Counted from the first letter of the stretch, positions 6,754 to 12,393 are shown. The stretch is DNA of 12,395 bases from Oscillospiraceae bacterium (GCA_015068545.1 SVKH01000036.1:1-12395); one strand, 5' to 3'. Translations and numbers: made by a program. The notes: generated from the sequence alone by a model not told the origin.

Positions 6754-7503
6754 ATGAAAAAGAATTTAATTAAGAGTTTGGCACTTGTTATGGCAGGTAT
6801 CATGTCAGCAGGAATGCTTGCAGGCTGCGGCGGTAAGGGCGATGATGTTCTTACAATGGCTACAAACGCAACTTTCCCTCCATACGAATTCTACGAGAAT
6901 GAAAAGATCGTTGGTATCGATGCTGAAATTGCTGAAGCTATTGCCGGTAAAATCGGTATGACACTTGAAATCGTAGATACAGAGTTCGGCTCAATCGTTG
7001 CAGGTGTTCAAACAGGTAAGTACGATATGGGTATGGCAGGTATGACTGTTACTGATGAAAGAAAGCAAAGTGTAGATTTCACAACTTCTTATGCAACAGG
7101 TATTCAGTCTATCGTAGTTAAGGAAGGCTCACCAATTCAATCTCTTGATGACCTTGCCGGCAAGAAGATTGGTGTTCAACAGGATACAACAGGTCACATC
7201 TATGCAGCAGATGAATTTGGCGATGAGATGGTTCTTCCTTTCAACAAGGGTACAGATGCTATCGCAGCATTGGTAAGCGATAAGGTAGATTGCGTTATCA
7301 TAGATAACCAACCTGCAAAGTCTTTCGTAGAAGCAAATGAAGGTCTTGTAATCCTTGAAACAAACTATGCTACAGAAGATTATGCTATTGCAATCTCAAA
7401 GGAAAATACAGAGCTTCTTGAAAAGGTAAATGCTGCTCTTGAAGAATTGATTGCAGACGGTACTGTTGAAACTATTATCAATAAGTATATCAGCGCTGAG
7501 TAA
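6754..7503 (+). CDS. Amino acid ABC transporter substrate-binding lipoprotein (SBP_bac_3 family)
   Basis: A 249-residue extracytoplasmic receptor for a polar amino acid importer, anchored to the outer face of the membrane as a lipoprotein. The signal peptide ends in the lipobox LAGC, with lipidated Cys25. The mature part has the family pattern: NATFPPYEF (about 38–46), GIDAEIAEAIA (53–63), TVTDERKQSVDFTTSY (around 92–107), and a second lobe with LAGKKIGVQQDTTG and CVIIDNQPA. The ligand (Gln, Cys, His, Arg or other) cannot be told from sequence. The gene uses C-ending codons such as AAC, TTC and ATC more than its neighbours, as expected of a highly expressed gene. A hairpin follows its stop, before the permease gene, which should favour a higher level of this protein. 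Confidence 0.95.
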   Translation: MKKNLIKSLALVMAGIMSAGMLAGCGGKGDDVLTMATNATFPPYEFYENEKIVGIDAEIAEAIAGKIGMTLEIVDTEFGSIVAGVQTGKYDMGMAGMTVTDERKQSVDFTTSYATGIQSIVVKEGSPIQSLDDLAGKKIGVQQDTTGHIYAADEFGDEMVLPFNKGTDAIAALVSDKVDCVIIDNQPAKSFVEANEGLVILETNYATEDYAIAISKENTELLEKVNAALEELIADGTVETIINKYISAE

Positions 7504-7513
7504 TTGAGAAAAT

Positions 7514-7560
7514 AAGGGATTGTTAAAAGGCTGAGGTTTTTTAACACTCCCTTTTAATTT
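7514..7560 (+). terminator. Intercistronic hairpin between binding protein and permease
   Basis: AAGGGA (7514–7519) and TGTTAAAA (7521–7528) pair with TTTTAACA (7539–7546) and TCCCTT (7548–7553), with one mismatch between the two blocks. It is followed by TTAATTTTATT. It probably works as a partial terminator or an mRNA-stabilising stem. Confidence 0.55.
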
Positions 7561-7582
7561 TATTAACGTGGGAGATGATATT

Positions 7583-8301
7583 TTGAGTTTGAAGGAACAG
7601 TTTATACTGAACTTTGTGGATGACAACCGTTGGAAATATCTCGTAAACGGTTTAAAAATACCGTTATCATCACAGTTATGGCGCTGCTATTGGGCGTAGT
7701 GATAGGTATAGTCGTTGCTATGATTCGTTCTACTTTTGATAAGACGGGTAAAGATATGAAACGAAGAGGCGGATTTGGTTATTATCTGTTTTATCTTGTG
7801 GATATGCTTTGCAAGGTATACCTTACCGTAATCAGAGGAACACCGGTAGTTGTGCAGCTTTTGATTGCGTACTTCATTATTTTTGCTTCTTCCAATAATG
7901 GTATTATGGTCGCTGCCATAGCCTTTGGTATAAACTCCGGTGCATACGTTGCAGAGATTTTAAGAGGCGGAATAATGTCCATCGATAACGGTCAGTTTGA
8001 AGCCAGCCGATCTTTGGGATTTAACTATGTTCAGACTATGATATATGTGGTAATTCCACAAGTGTTCAAGACGGTATTACCAACTCTTCTTAATGAATTT
8101 ATCGCACTTATAAAGGAAACATCAATTGCCGGATACGTGGGAATTATGGACTTGACAAAGGGCGGAGACATTATAAGAGGAAGAACATTTTCGGCATTTT
8201 TACCGCTATTTGCGGTTGCTTTGATATACCTCATAATTGTGGTATTCCTTACACACGTTGTAGGTAAGGTGGAAAGGAGGCTGAGAAAGAGTGAGAGATA
8301 A
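7583..8301 (+). CDS. Amino acid ABC transporter permease (HisM/GlnP type), with a -1 frameshift
   Basis: Membrane subunit of the importer. The 5' part starts at TTG 7583–7585 with GGGAG at 7570–7574, and reads LSLKEQFILNFVDDNRWKYL then VNGLK, a normal N-terminus for this family. The frame then runs to a TAG at 7697–7699. The rest of the protein lies in the -1 frame from about 7657 (NTVIITVMALLLGVVIGI) to the TAA at 8299–8301. Joining the frames at T TTA AAA (7651–7657) gives a normal 239-residue permease: first span about 27–48, an RGTP motif (85–88), and the EAA loop EASRSLGFNYVQTMIYVVIP (140–159) that contacts the ATPase. A start at TTG 7630 within the second frame would lack a good ribosome binding site and the conserved N-terminus. 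It overlaps the ATPase gene by 11 bases. Confidence 0.85.
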
Positions 8302-9031
8302 TGTTATCATCAAAACCGATGGGCTTTGTAAGTACTACGGAGAGGAGATTCATGCTCTTCACGAGGTATCAGCCGAAATTAAAAGGGGAGAAGTTGTAGT
8401 AATAATTGGTCCGTCAGGATCAGGAAAATCTACATTTTTGCGATCTTTGAATCTGTTGGAATCTGCCACAAAGGGCAAGGTTTACTTTGAGGGTGTGGAT
8501 ATTACAGATCCTAAAATTGACATAAATGTTCATCGTCAAAAAATGGGAATGGTTTTCCAGAACTTCAATCTTTTTCCGCATCTTACAGTGCTAAAAAATA
8601 TCATTCTGGCACCTGTAAAGCTTAGAAAAATGACCAAGCAGGAAGCAGAGGCAGAGGCAATGAAGCTACTGGAAATGGTAGGGCTTGCTGATAGAAGAGA
8701 TGCGTATCCGGCGCAACTTTCCGGAGGACAAAAGCAGAGAATTGCCATAGTCCGTGCACTTTGCATGAAGCCGGATGTTATGCTGTTTGATGAGCCTACA
8801 TCTGCTCTTGACCCTGAGATGGTAGGCGAGGTTTTGGATGTTATGAAAAAGCTTGCAACAGAGGGTATGACTATGGCTGTGGTTACACACGAAATGGGAT
8901 TTGCACGAGAGGTTGCAGACCGCGTAATCTTCATGGATAGCGGAATGATAGTTGAAGAAGGTACGCCGGATGAGATCTTCTCCAATCCGAAAAATGACCG
9001 TACAAAGGCATTTTTGAGCAAGGTATTATAA
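8291..9031 (+). CDS. Amino acid ABC transporter ATP-binding protein (GlnQ/HisP type)
   Basis: A 246-residue ATPase that powers the importer from the cytoplasmic face. It shows Walker A GPSGSGKST (40–48), Q-loop Gln90 in MVFQNFNLFPHLTVL, the signature LSGGQKQR (143–150), Walker B VMLFDEP (163–169) with Glu168, the D-loop SALDPE, and His200 of the H-loop (VVTHEM). Length and motifs are those of polar amino acid transporter ATPases. The GTG start at 8291–8293 overlaps the permease end by 11 bases and is preceded by AAAGGAGG (8273–8280), so the two are translationally linked. After its TAA, a 14-bp long-range stem begins within five bases. Confidence 0.96.
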   Translation: MRDNVIIKTDGLCKYYGEEIHALHEVSAEIKRGEVVVIIGPSGSGKSTFLRSLNLLESATKGKVYFEGVDITDPKIDINVHRQKMGMVFQNFNLFPHLTVLKNIILAPVKLRKMTKQEAEAEAMKLLEMVGLADRRDAYPAQLSGGQKQRIAIVRALCMKPDVMLFDEPTSALDPEMVGEVLDVMKKLATEGMTMAVVTHEMGFAREVADRVIFMDSGMIVEEGTPDEIFSNPKNDRTKAFLSKVL

Positions 9032-9036
9032 TTTTT

Positions 9037-9115
9037 CCTCCTTTTCGGAATATTTTTGTGGCACATATCATAAGAATGAGATGTAAGCGCATTTCCGAGA
9101 AGGAGGTAGTTTTTT
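9037..9115 (+). promoter_or_regulatory. Long-range stem that pairs with the ribosome binding site of the small lipoprotein gene
   Basis: CCTCCTTTTCGGAA (9037–9050) pairs over all 14 positions, one of them a G·U, with TTCCGAGAAGGAGG (9093–9106). The right arm contains the AAGGAGG ribosome binding site of the next gene. TAG and then TTTTTT follow the stem, so the same structure could also act as an intrinsic terminator with a large 42-base loop. The left arm itself resembles the 3' end of 16S rRNA (anti-Shine-Dalgarno). Confidence 0.5.
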
Positions 9116-9260
9116 GTTAAAAGAAAAGATGGTAAAGTTTTTGGCGGCTATGCTGTCCGTAGGCGTATGCTGCTGTGTGCTGGCATCGTGTTGCACAGGT
9201 GGAGCGGATGAGGTTCCGCAAACCGAAAGTACAAGTGCGGAAGTGGAAGTTGCAGAGTGA
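9114..9260 (+). CDS. Small lipoprotein (48 aa)
   Basis: A TTG at 9114–9116, with a perfect AAGGAGG seven bases upstream (9100–9106), opens a 48-residue frame. The N-terminus is basic (LLKEKMVKF), followed by a hydrophobic core (LAAMLSVGVCCCV) and the lipobox LASC, giving lipidated Cys26. The mature peptide is only 23 residues and very acidic (ADEVPQTESTSAEVEVAE), like the linker of a lipoprotein without its folded domain. A strong terminator starts 17 bases after the stop, which supports a real transcription unit end. It follows the ABC ATPase gene by 82 bases on the same strand, so it may be part of that operon. Function unknown; it could be an accessory of the importer, a signalling peptide precursor, or a truncated lipoprotein. 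Confidence 0.6.
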   Translation: MLKEKMVKFLAAMLSVGVCCCVLASCCTGGADEVPQTESTSAEVEVAE

Positions 9261-9277
9261 TAAAATAAATATAGGAG

Positions 9278-9314
9278 TTGATACTGCCCTGTTTTGGGCG
9301 GTATCAATTTTTTT
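9278..9314 (+). terminator. Rho-independent terminator of the ABC transporter/lipoprotein unit
   Basis: TTGATACTGCCC (9278–9289) pairs with GGGCGGTATCAA (9296–9307), with one T·G pair and a TGTTTT loop, followed by seven T (9308–9314). Confidence 0.92.
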
Positions 9315-9335
9315 CTATTTTTTTTAAAAAAAGTA

Positions 9336-9364
9336 TTGACAAAGTGAATGTTATGTGGTAGTAT
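9336..9364 (+). promoter_or_regulatory. Promoter of the tRNA-Lys gene
   Basis: Consensus TTGACA (9336–9341), a 17-base spacer, an extended-10 TGG (9356–9358) and TAGTAT (9359–9364). It lies 22 bases before the tRNA. Confidence 0.8.
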
Positions 9365-9386
9365 ATAGAAGTTGTCAATGGAATAT

Positions 9387-9462
9387 GCGTGATTAGCTCA
9401 GTTGGTAGAGCACCTGACTCTTAATCAGGGTGTCCAGGGTTCGAGCCCCTGATCGCGTACCA
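9387..9462 (+). tRNA. tRNA-Lys (anticodon CUU)
   Basis: A 76-base cloverleaf with an encoded CCA end. The acceptor GCGTGAT pairs with ATCGCGT, with G·U pairs at positions 1–72 and 4–69. The D-arm is GCTC…GAGC. The anticodon stem CCTGA/TCAGG encloses the loop CTCTTAA, giving anticodon CTT. The T-arm is CAGGG TTCGAGC CCCTG, the discriminator is A and the end is CCA. It has its own promoter and terminator, so it is a single-gene unit. A tyrosine recombinase gene reads toward its 3' end from 90 bases away. This makes the 3' half of the tRNA the likely attachment site of the element to the right. Confidence 0.96.
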
Positions 9463-9466
9463 GTAG

Positions 9467-9500
9467 AAAACCGCTTAACAGCTAGTGTTAAGCGGTTTTT
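9467..9500 (+). terminator. Terminator after tRNA-Lys, probably bidirectional
   Basis: AAAACCGCTTAACA (9467–9480) pairs perfectly with TGTTAAGCGGTTTT (9486–9499) around GCTAG, with a further T after it. The A-rich left base means it could also stop leftward transcription from the integrase gene. Confidence 0.88.
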
Positions 9501-9530
9501 GCTATTCTTTAATAAACCGCTAAAATTTGA

Positions 9531-9552
9531 TTTTCTAACATTTTTCTAACAT
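9531..9552. repeat. Two perfect tandem copies of an 11-bp motif next to the integrase stop
   Basis: TTTTCTAACAT at 9531–9541 is repeated exactly at 9542–9552, directly before the integrase stop codon. The 11-bp period is close to one helical turn, and it lies between the presumed attachment site and the integrase gene. Arm-type integrase or excisionase binding sites are typically found in this position. Confidence 0.6.
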
Positions 9553-10695
9553 TTACCCAAGCAGACCATTTAATGTGTTGCCTAACTTACGCTTATGGTC
9601 AAGATTTAAGTGGCCGTAAATATTCATTGTCGTTCCAATATCTGCGTGGCCTAACCATTCGGATATTTCTTTCATCTGCCAACCTTTCAGGATAAGCAGG
9701 CTTGCGCAGGAATGTCGTAAATCATGCCAGCGTATGTGGGATAAGTTGTTCTTTTTTATACACTTCTGCAATTCATGAGTTGGATAACTTGGATAAAACT
9801 GTGTTCCGTCCTCTTTGGCAAAAATATATCCTGTCTCCTGATAGCAATTCCCAAAAAGTTTTTTATTCTTTTTCTGTTCGGATTTCATTTTCAGGAGTAT
9901 TTTTTTGACATCATCTAATAGGGGGTATGTTCGCATACTTGTTCTGTTTTTTGTTTTATCCTTCGCAACAATTTTATTTTGCATTACAACTGTATGCCTG
10001 ATGGTTAGTGTATCATTTTCAAAATCAACAGCATCCCATTTTAGCCCCATCATCTCTGACCGTCGTAACCCGTAAATCGTGGTTATGTATATCATATCGT
10101 GAAGTGGAGTCCCTTGTGTGATATCAAGCAGTTTTTTACATTCCTCTACTGTGTAAAATTTTGCAACAGGCTGTGTCTTTGCCATTTTAGGGATCTTCGC
10201 ATATTCGCAAGGATTACTTTTTAAGATTCCATCGTGAATTGCTTTTTTGAATACAAGATTAAGTATAATGCTATGCAGCTTGATTGTCCGTGAGGATAAT
10301 CCACCGGGCTTTTTATCCAGCCGTCCTGCAGTTGATTTGTAGTTATAGTATTCTTCTATGTCCTGTATCTTCACGTCCTGAAGCGCGATTTTCTTTTCTT
10401 TGAAGTAGGGGATTATGTGTTTTTTAGCACACTGCAAATAGCCTTCATGTGTTATGATGTCAATGTGAGGCTTTACACTTTCGAGCCATATTTCAATATA
10501 ATCGGTCAGGGCTGTTTTATTAAAATCTTCAGGACTTTCATTGTACTGTGCGGTAAGCTCTGACATTGCCTGCTCAGCTTTTCGCTTGTTGCCGCGCTTT
10601 GCATCAATCCCAAGACTGTGCCATTTGAGTTTTCCGTTCACTCGAAATACGGCGTAATACTTATTTGCTTTTATTTGTAGACTACCTTTTGTCAT
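9553..10695 (-). CDS. Tyrosine recombinase / phage-type integrase (Tn916 Int-like)
   Basis: A 380-residue site-specific recombinase, likely the enzyme that inserts and excises the element at tRNA-Lys. The N-terminal arm-binding-type domain (1–35) has TKGSLQIKANKYYAVFRVNG, the core-binding domain runs over about 62–165, and the catalytic domain over about 180–375. All catalytic residues are present: Arg211 (YGLRRSE), a Lys at 247–249, His324 and Arg327 (HDLRH), His350 (LGH) and Tyr360. The frame is open to 10770, but the start at 10693–10695 is preferred. AAAGGAGA (10702–10709) is well spaced for it, and a strong promoter (10742–10770) covers the upstream part of the frame. Its 3' end points at the tRNA. 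Confidence 0.94.
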   Translation of the reverse strand: MTKGSLQIKANKYYAVFRVNGKLKWHSLGIDAKRGNKRKAEQAMSELTAQYNESPEDFNKTALTDYIEIWLESVKPHIDIITHEGYLQCAKKHIIPYFKEKKIALQDVKIQDIEEYYNYKSTAGRLDKKPGGLSSRTIKLHSIILNLVFKKAIHDGILKSNPCEYAKIPKMAKTQPVAKFYTVEECKKLLDITQGTPLHDMIYITTIYGLRRSEMMGLKWDAVDFENDTLTIRHTVVMQNKIVAKDKTKNRTSMRTYPLLDDVKKILLKMKSEQKKNKKLFGNCYQETGYIFAKEDGTQFYPSYPTHELQKCIKKNNLSHIRWHDLRHSCASLLILKGWQMKEISEWLGHADIGTTMNIYGHLNLDHKRKLGNTLNGLLG

Positions 10696-10725
10696 AGACA
10701 TTCTCCTTTCTTTTGATGTTAGGTA

Positions 10726-10770
10726 GTCCGTCAACAGCTTTAGTATACCATTGACGGACACGACCTTCAA
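10726..10770 (-). promoter_or_regulatory. Integrase promoter carrying a 9-bp inverted repeat (operator-like)
   Basis: Minus strand TTGAAG (10765–10770), a 17-base spacer ending in an extended-10 TGG, and TATACT (10742–10747). GTCCGTCAA and TTGACGGAC (10726–10734 and 10751–10759) form a perfect inverted repeat around the -10. One arm is in the spacer and the other just after the expected transcription start. Confidence 0.6.
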
Positions 10771-10943
10771 GTATTTTTTTCAAGATATTTTCTTACAGAT
10801 TTTTTCGGGATTTTATATATTTTTCCGATTTTAACAGACTTTATTTCGTTACTTTTAAGTAGCCGATACGCTGTGTTTTTACCGATCCGTAAAACTTCGC
10901 ATAGTTCTTCGACAGTCAACACATCATTATATTTATTAAGCAT
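10767..10943 (-). CDS. Excisionase-like helix-turn-helix protein
   Basis: A 58-residue protein (62 if the first of three clustered ATG codons, at 10955, is used). It carries the MerR/excisionase-type fold of the HTH_17 family: LTVEELCEVLRIGKNTAYRL, then KIGKIYKIPKKSVRKYL with the wing region and a basic end. Proteins of this type bend DNA at attachment sites to direct excision, or act as small regulators. It overlaps the end of the upstream recombinase gene (stop 10936–10938), so translation is coupled. The integrase promoter overlaps its own stop codon. Its place next to the integrase fits a Xis role, but a repressor of the integrase promoter dyad is an alternative. Confidence 0.82.
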   Translation of the reverse strand: MLNKYNDVLTVEELCEVLRIGKNTAYRLLKSNEIKSVKIGKIYKIPKKSVRKYLEKNT

Positions 10944-11823
10944 TGTCATCACCATCCGATAGATATATTCTTGTCACATCATCTCTGTGATGTCCCAAAA
11001 GCTCCGACACTTTCTTCCGTGCTTTGTAGTCGGAGTAGCCTTCTTGTATGAACTTTTCATATTGCTCGTGTGCAAATGTATGACGAAGTCCGTGGAATGT
11101 AATTCTGTTGCCGGTAAAAGTTTTTCGGTGATATGAGATAAAGCATTGCAATCTCTTCATTGCAAGATGAGTTTTGTCATATGGTGCAACAAATAACTTT
11201 TGTCCATTTGGAGTTGTCTTTAAGACTTCTGTAAGAGTTATCCTTATAGGCTTGTTGATAGGGACATATCTTGTAAGTCCACCTTTGCCTTTTACAAATA
11301 ATCTGCCTGTTTCTAATGCTTTTCTTGCATCATTCGTATCGATTCTGAAGCATTCCTCTAAACGAAGTCCTGCATACCTTGCAAGAGATAGAATGGCAAC
11401 ATAGTCCTTGTGTCCTGTCATCATAGCCTGAGACTGCATCAAATTGTATTCTTGATTTGTCCAGGTTCTGTCCACACCACCAAATGTTCTGCGTTTTAGG
11501 TCAAGGTCATCGTTGCTAGGCAGCTTCTCTCTTGTGTATGGCATACTGTCGTGGAAGAATCTGATTGCCGCAAGTTCCGTTTTTACAGTTGATGCTGCAA
11601 GGTTTTTACTTTGCATATATTTTAAGTATGCAAGAATGTGTTTTTGTGATATGTTGGATAGCTTTTGCAGGTTATATTCTTTTGCTAAAAAGATCATAAA
11701 TCGCTTAAATGCCTTTGCATATCGTTCTCTTGTCTTGTAGCTTCCCACATTTATATGTCGGAATAGTTTGTTAAATTGAGCTTCTAAATTTTTGTATGTA
11801 TTGTTTTTGTATATATGAGTCAT
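10936..11823 (-). CDS. Second tyrosine recombinase (XerC/D-like, Integrase_1 type)
   Basis: A 295-residue recombinase only distantly similar to the downstream integrase. An N-terminal SAM-like DNA-binding domain (about 10–100) includes SYKTRERYAKAFKRFMIFLA and TVKTELAAIRFFHDSM; the catalytic domain runs over about 120–290. Catalytic residues are complete: Arg154 (YAGLRLEE), a Lys at 178/180 (VKGKGG), His244 and Arg247 (HGLRHTF), His278 (LGHH) and Tyr287. The start at 11821–11823 is chosen because AAAGGAC precedes it at good spacing. The frame continues upstream to an in-frame TAA at 11881–11883, giving a coding-like extension (SDATAMPDDWKKGLF). It overlaps the HTH gene. It may act at a different site from the integrase, for example to resolve or shuffle the element, or be its partner. 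Confidence 0.92.
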   Translation of the reverse strand: MTHIYKNNTYKNLEAQFNKLFRHINVGSYKTRERYAKAFKRFMIFLAKEYNLQKLSNISQKHILAYLKYMQSKNLAASTVKTELAAIRFFHDSMPYTREKLPSNDDLDLKRRTFGGVDRTWTNQEYNLMQSQAMMTGHKDYVAILSLARYAGLRLEECFRIDTNDARKALETGRLFVKGKGGLTRYVPINKPIRITLTEVLKTTPNGQKLFVAPYDKTHLAMKRLQCFISYHRKTFTGNRITFHGLRHTFAHEQYEKFIQEGYSDYKARKKVSELLGHHRDDVTRIYLSDGDDNA

Positions 11824-11880
11824 AAATAGTCCTTTCTTCCAGTCATCGGGCATAGCTGTAGCGTCTGATTTGGAAATGCG

Positions 11881-11952
11881 TTACCTCTGTATTTCCTCGT
11901 TTGAAATACCTGCAAACCGCATAACAGCAACGATTTCTCTTGTATATTTAAT
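11881..11952 (-). pseudogene. Short coding-like frame upstream of and in frame with the second recombinase
   Basis: Minus-strand codons from ATT (11950–11952) read IKYTREIVAVMRFAGISNEE then IQR and stop at TAA 11881–11883. AAAAGGAG lies at proper spacing before the ATT. The frame resumes after the TAA as RISKSDATAMPDDWKKGLF and runs straight into the recombinase. It may be a leader peptide with a rare ATT start, or the first part of a longer recombinase cut by a nonsense codon. No ATG is available except an internal one (11920–11922). Confidence 0.3.
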
Positions 11953-11974
11953 ATCTGTCTCCTTTTGTATAAGG

Positions 11975-12003
11975 AGTATGTACTTGGGTTGACATATTGT
12001 CAG
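11975..12003 (-). promoter_or_regulatory. Candidate promoter and palindrome upstream of the recombination module
   Basis: Minus strand CTGACA (11998–12003), a 17-base spacer and CATACT (11975–11980). The -35 lies inside the palindrome TGACATATTGTCA (11990–12002), which could be an operator. Just downstream, CTCCTT and AAGGAG (11959–11964 and 11971–11976) form a 6-bp hairpin over the possible ribosome binding site of the short upstream frame. Confidence 0.4.
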
Positions 12004-12322
12004 GTTAGTAATATTCCCGCAATTTCAGGTTGGGTTTCCCCTGCGGTGGCATCACTTCCTGCTAAACTCAGGCGACCTTTGTCCGATGCTGAAATATGCC
12101 GTAGCGGCGACATATGTAATATATTATACACATCCGCTAATGTGTTCGGGATACTGTCATACCCCTACGGATTTCTAAAAAGTCTATGCATATAAATCCG
12201 ATGGTAAACTTTGCATTTTTTCTCTCTTTTCTATCGTTATCATCCTGTGTCCGTACAGCAGTTATATGACAGTATAAAAGATGCCCATAGGACTTTTTAA
12301 TGTGTTTCCCTGTATGACTCAT
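12000..12322 (-). pseudogene. Possible frameshifted small gene of the element
   Basis: Two minus-strand frames abut at a run of four G (plus-strand CCCC 12162–12165). The upstream frame starts at ATG 12320–12322 and contains ICIDFLEIRRG. One extra G would join it to a second frame, open between a TAG (12165–12167) and a TGA (12000–12002). That frame reads YDSIPNTLADVYNILHMSPL and later SDATAGETQPEIAGILLT. The joined product would be about 107 residues. The ribosome binding site (AAAGG, three bases from the ATG) is poorly spaced, and the opposite strand is also open here for 76 codons, so this may be chance. No other gene is visible in this stretch. Confidence 0.22.
12128..12145. repeat. Perfect 6-bp dyad beside a -10-like TATAAT
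   Basis: ACACAT (12128–12133) and ATGTGT (12140–12145) are inverse complements around CCGCTA. On the minus strand a TATAAT lies next to it, at about 12122–12127, but no good -35 is found at the right distance. Operator-like, but only weakly supported. Confidence 0.3.
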
Positions 12323-12346
12323 TAACCTTTTAAATTAAAGTAAGAT

Positions 12347-12393
12347 AAAAAAAGAATGCAGACTATCCCTCTTTGGATAAAATACTACATTCT
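12347..12393 (-). terminator. Minus-strand intrinsic terminator of a gene beyond the right edge
   Basis: Read on the minus strand, AGAATGTAG pairs with CTGCATTCT (one G·U) and an inner TATCC pairs with GGATA. Seven T follow (plus-strand A-run 12347–12353). It should end a leftward transcript coming from outside the window, which would separate that gene from the recombination module. Confidence 0.7.

Noticed and set aside
7630..8301. Permease gene starting at TTG 7630 without any frameshift.
   Set aside because: That start lacks a good ribosome binding site and would drop the conserved N-terminal region, which is fully present and well initiated in the other frame from 7583.
9068..9307. Minus-strand open frame of 79 codons opposite the small lipoprotein gene.
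   Set aside because: It runs through the lipoprotein gene, the terminator stem and the leader, and has no supporting ribosome binding site or recognisable motif.
10696..10770. Longer integrase start at TTG 10768–10770.
   Set aside because: This stretch holds a strong promoter and an inverted repeat, and the well-placed ribosome binding site serves the ATG at 10693–10695.
12020..12070. Minus-strand AATTGCGGGAA resembles the conserved core of group I introns.
   Set aside because: The rest of a group I core (for example an ACAGACTA-type element downstream) is absent, and the same bases lie within an open frame, so the match is most likely chance.
11965..12195. Plus-strand open frame of 76 codons.
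   Set aside because: It begins at a TTG with no usable ribosome binding site, overlaps the regulatory dyads, and the opposite strand is equally open. I do not call it a gene.
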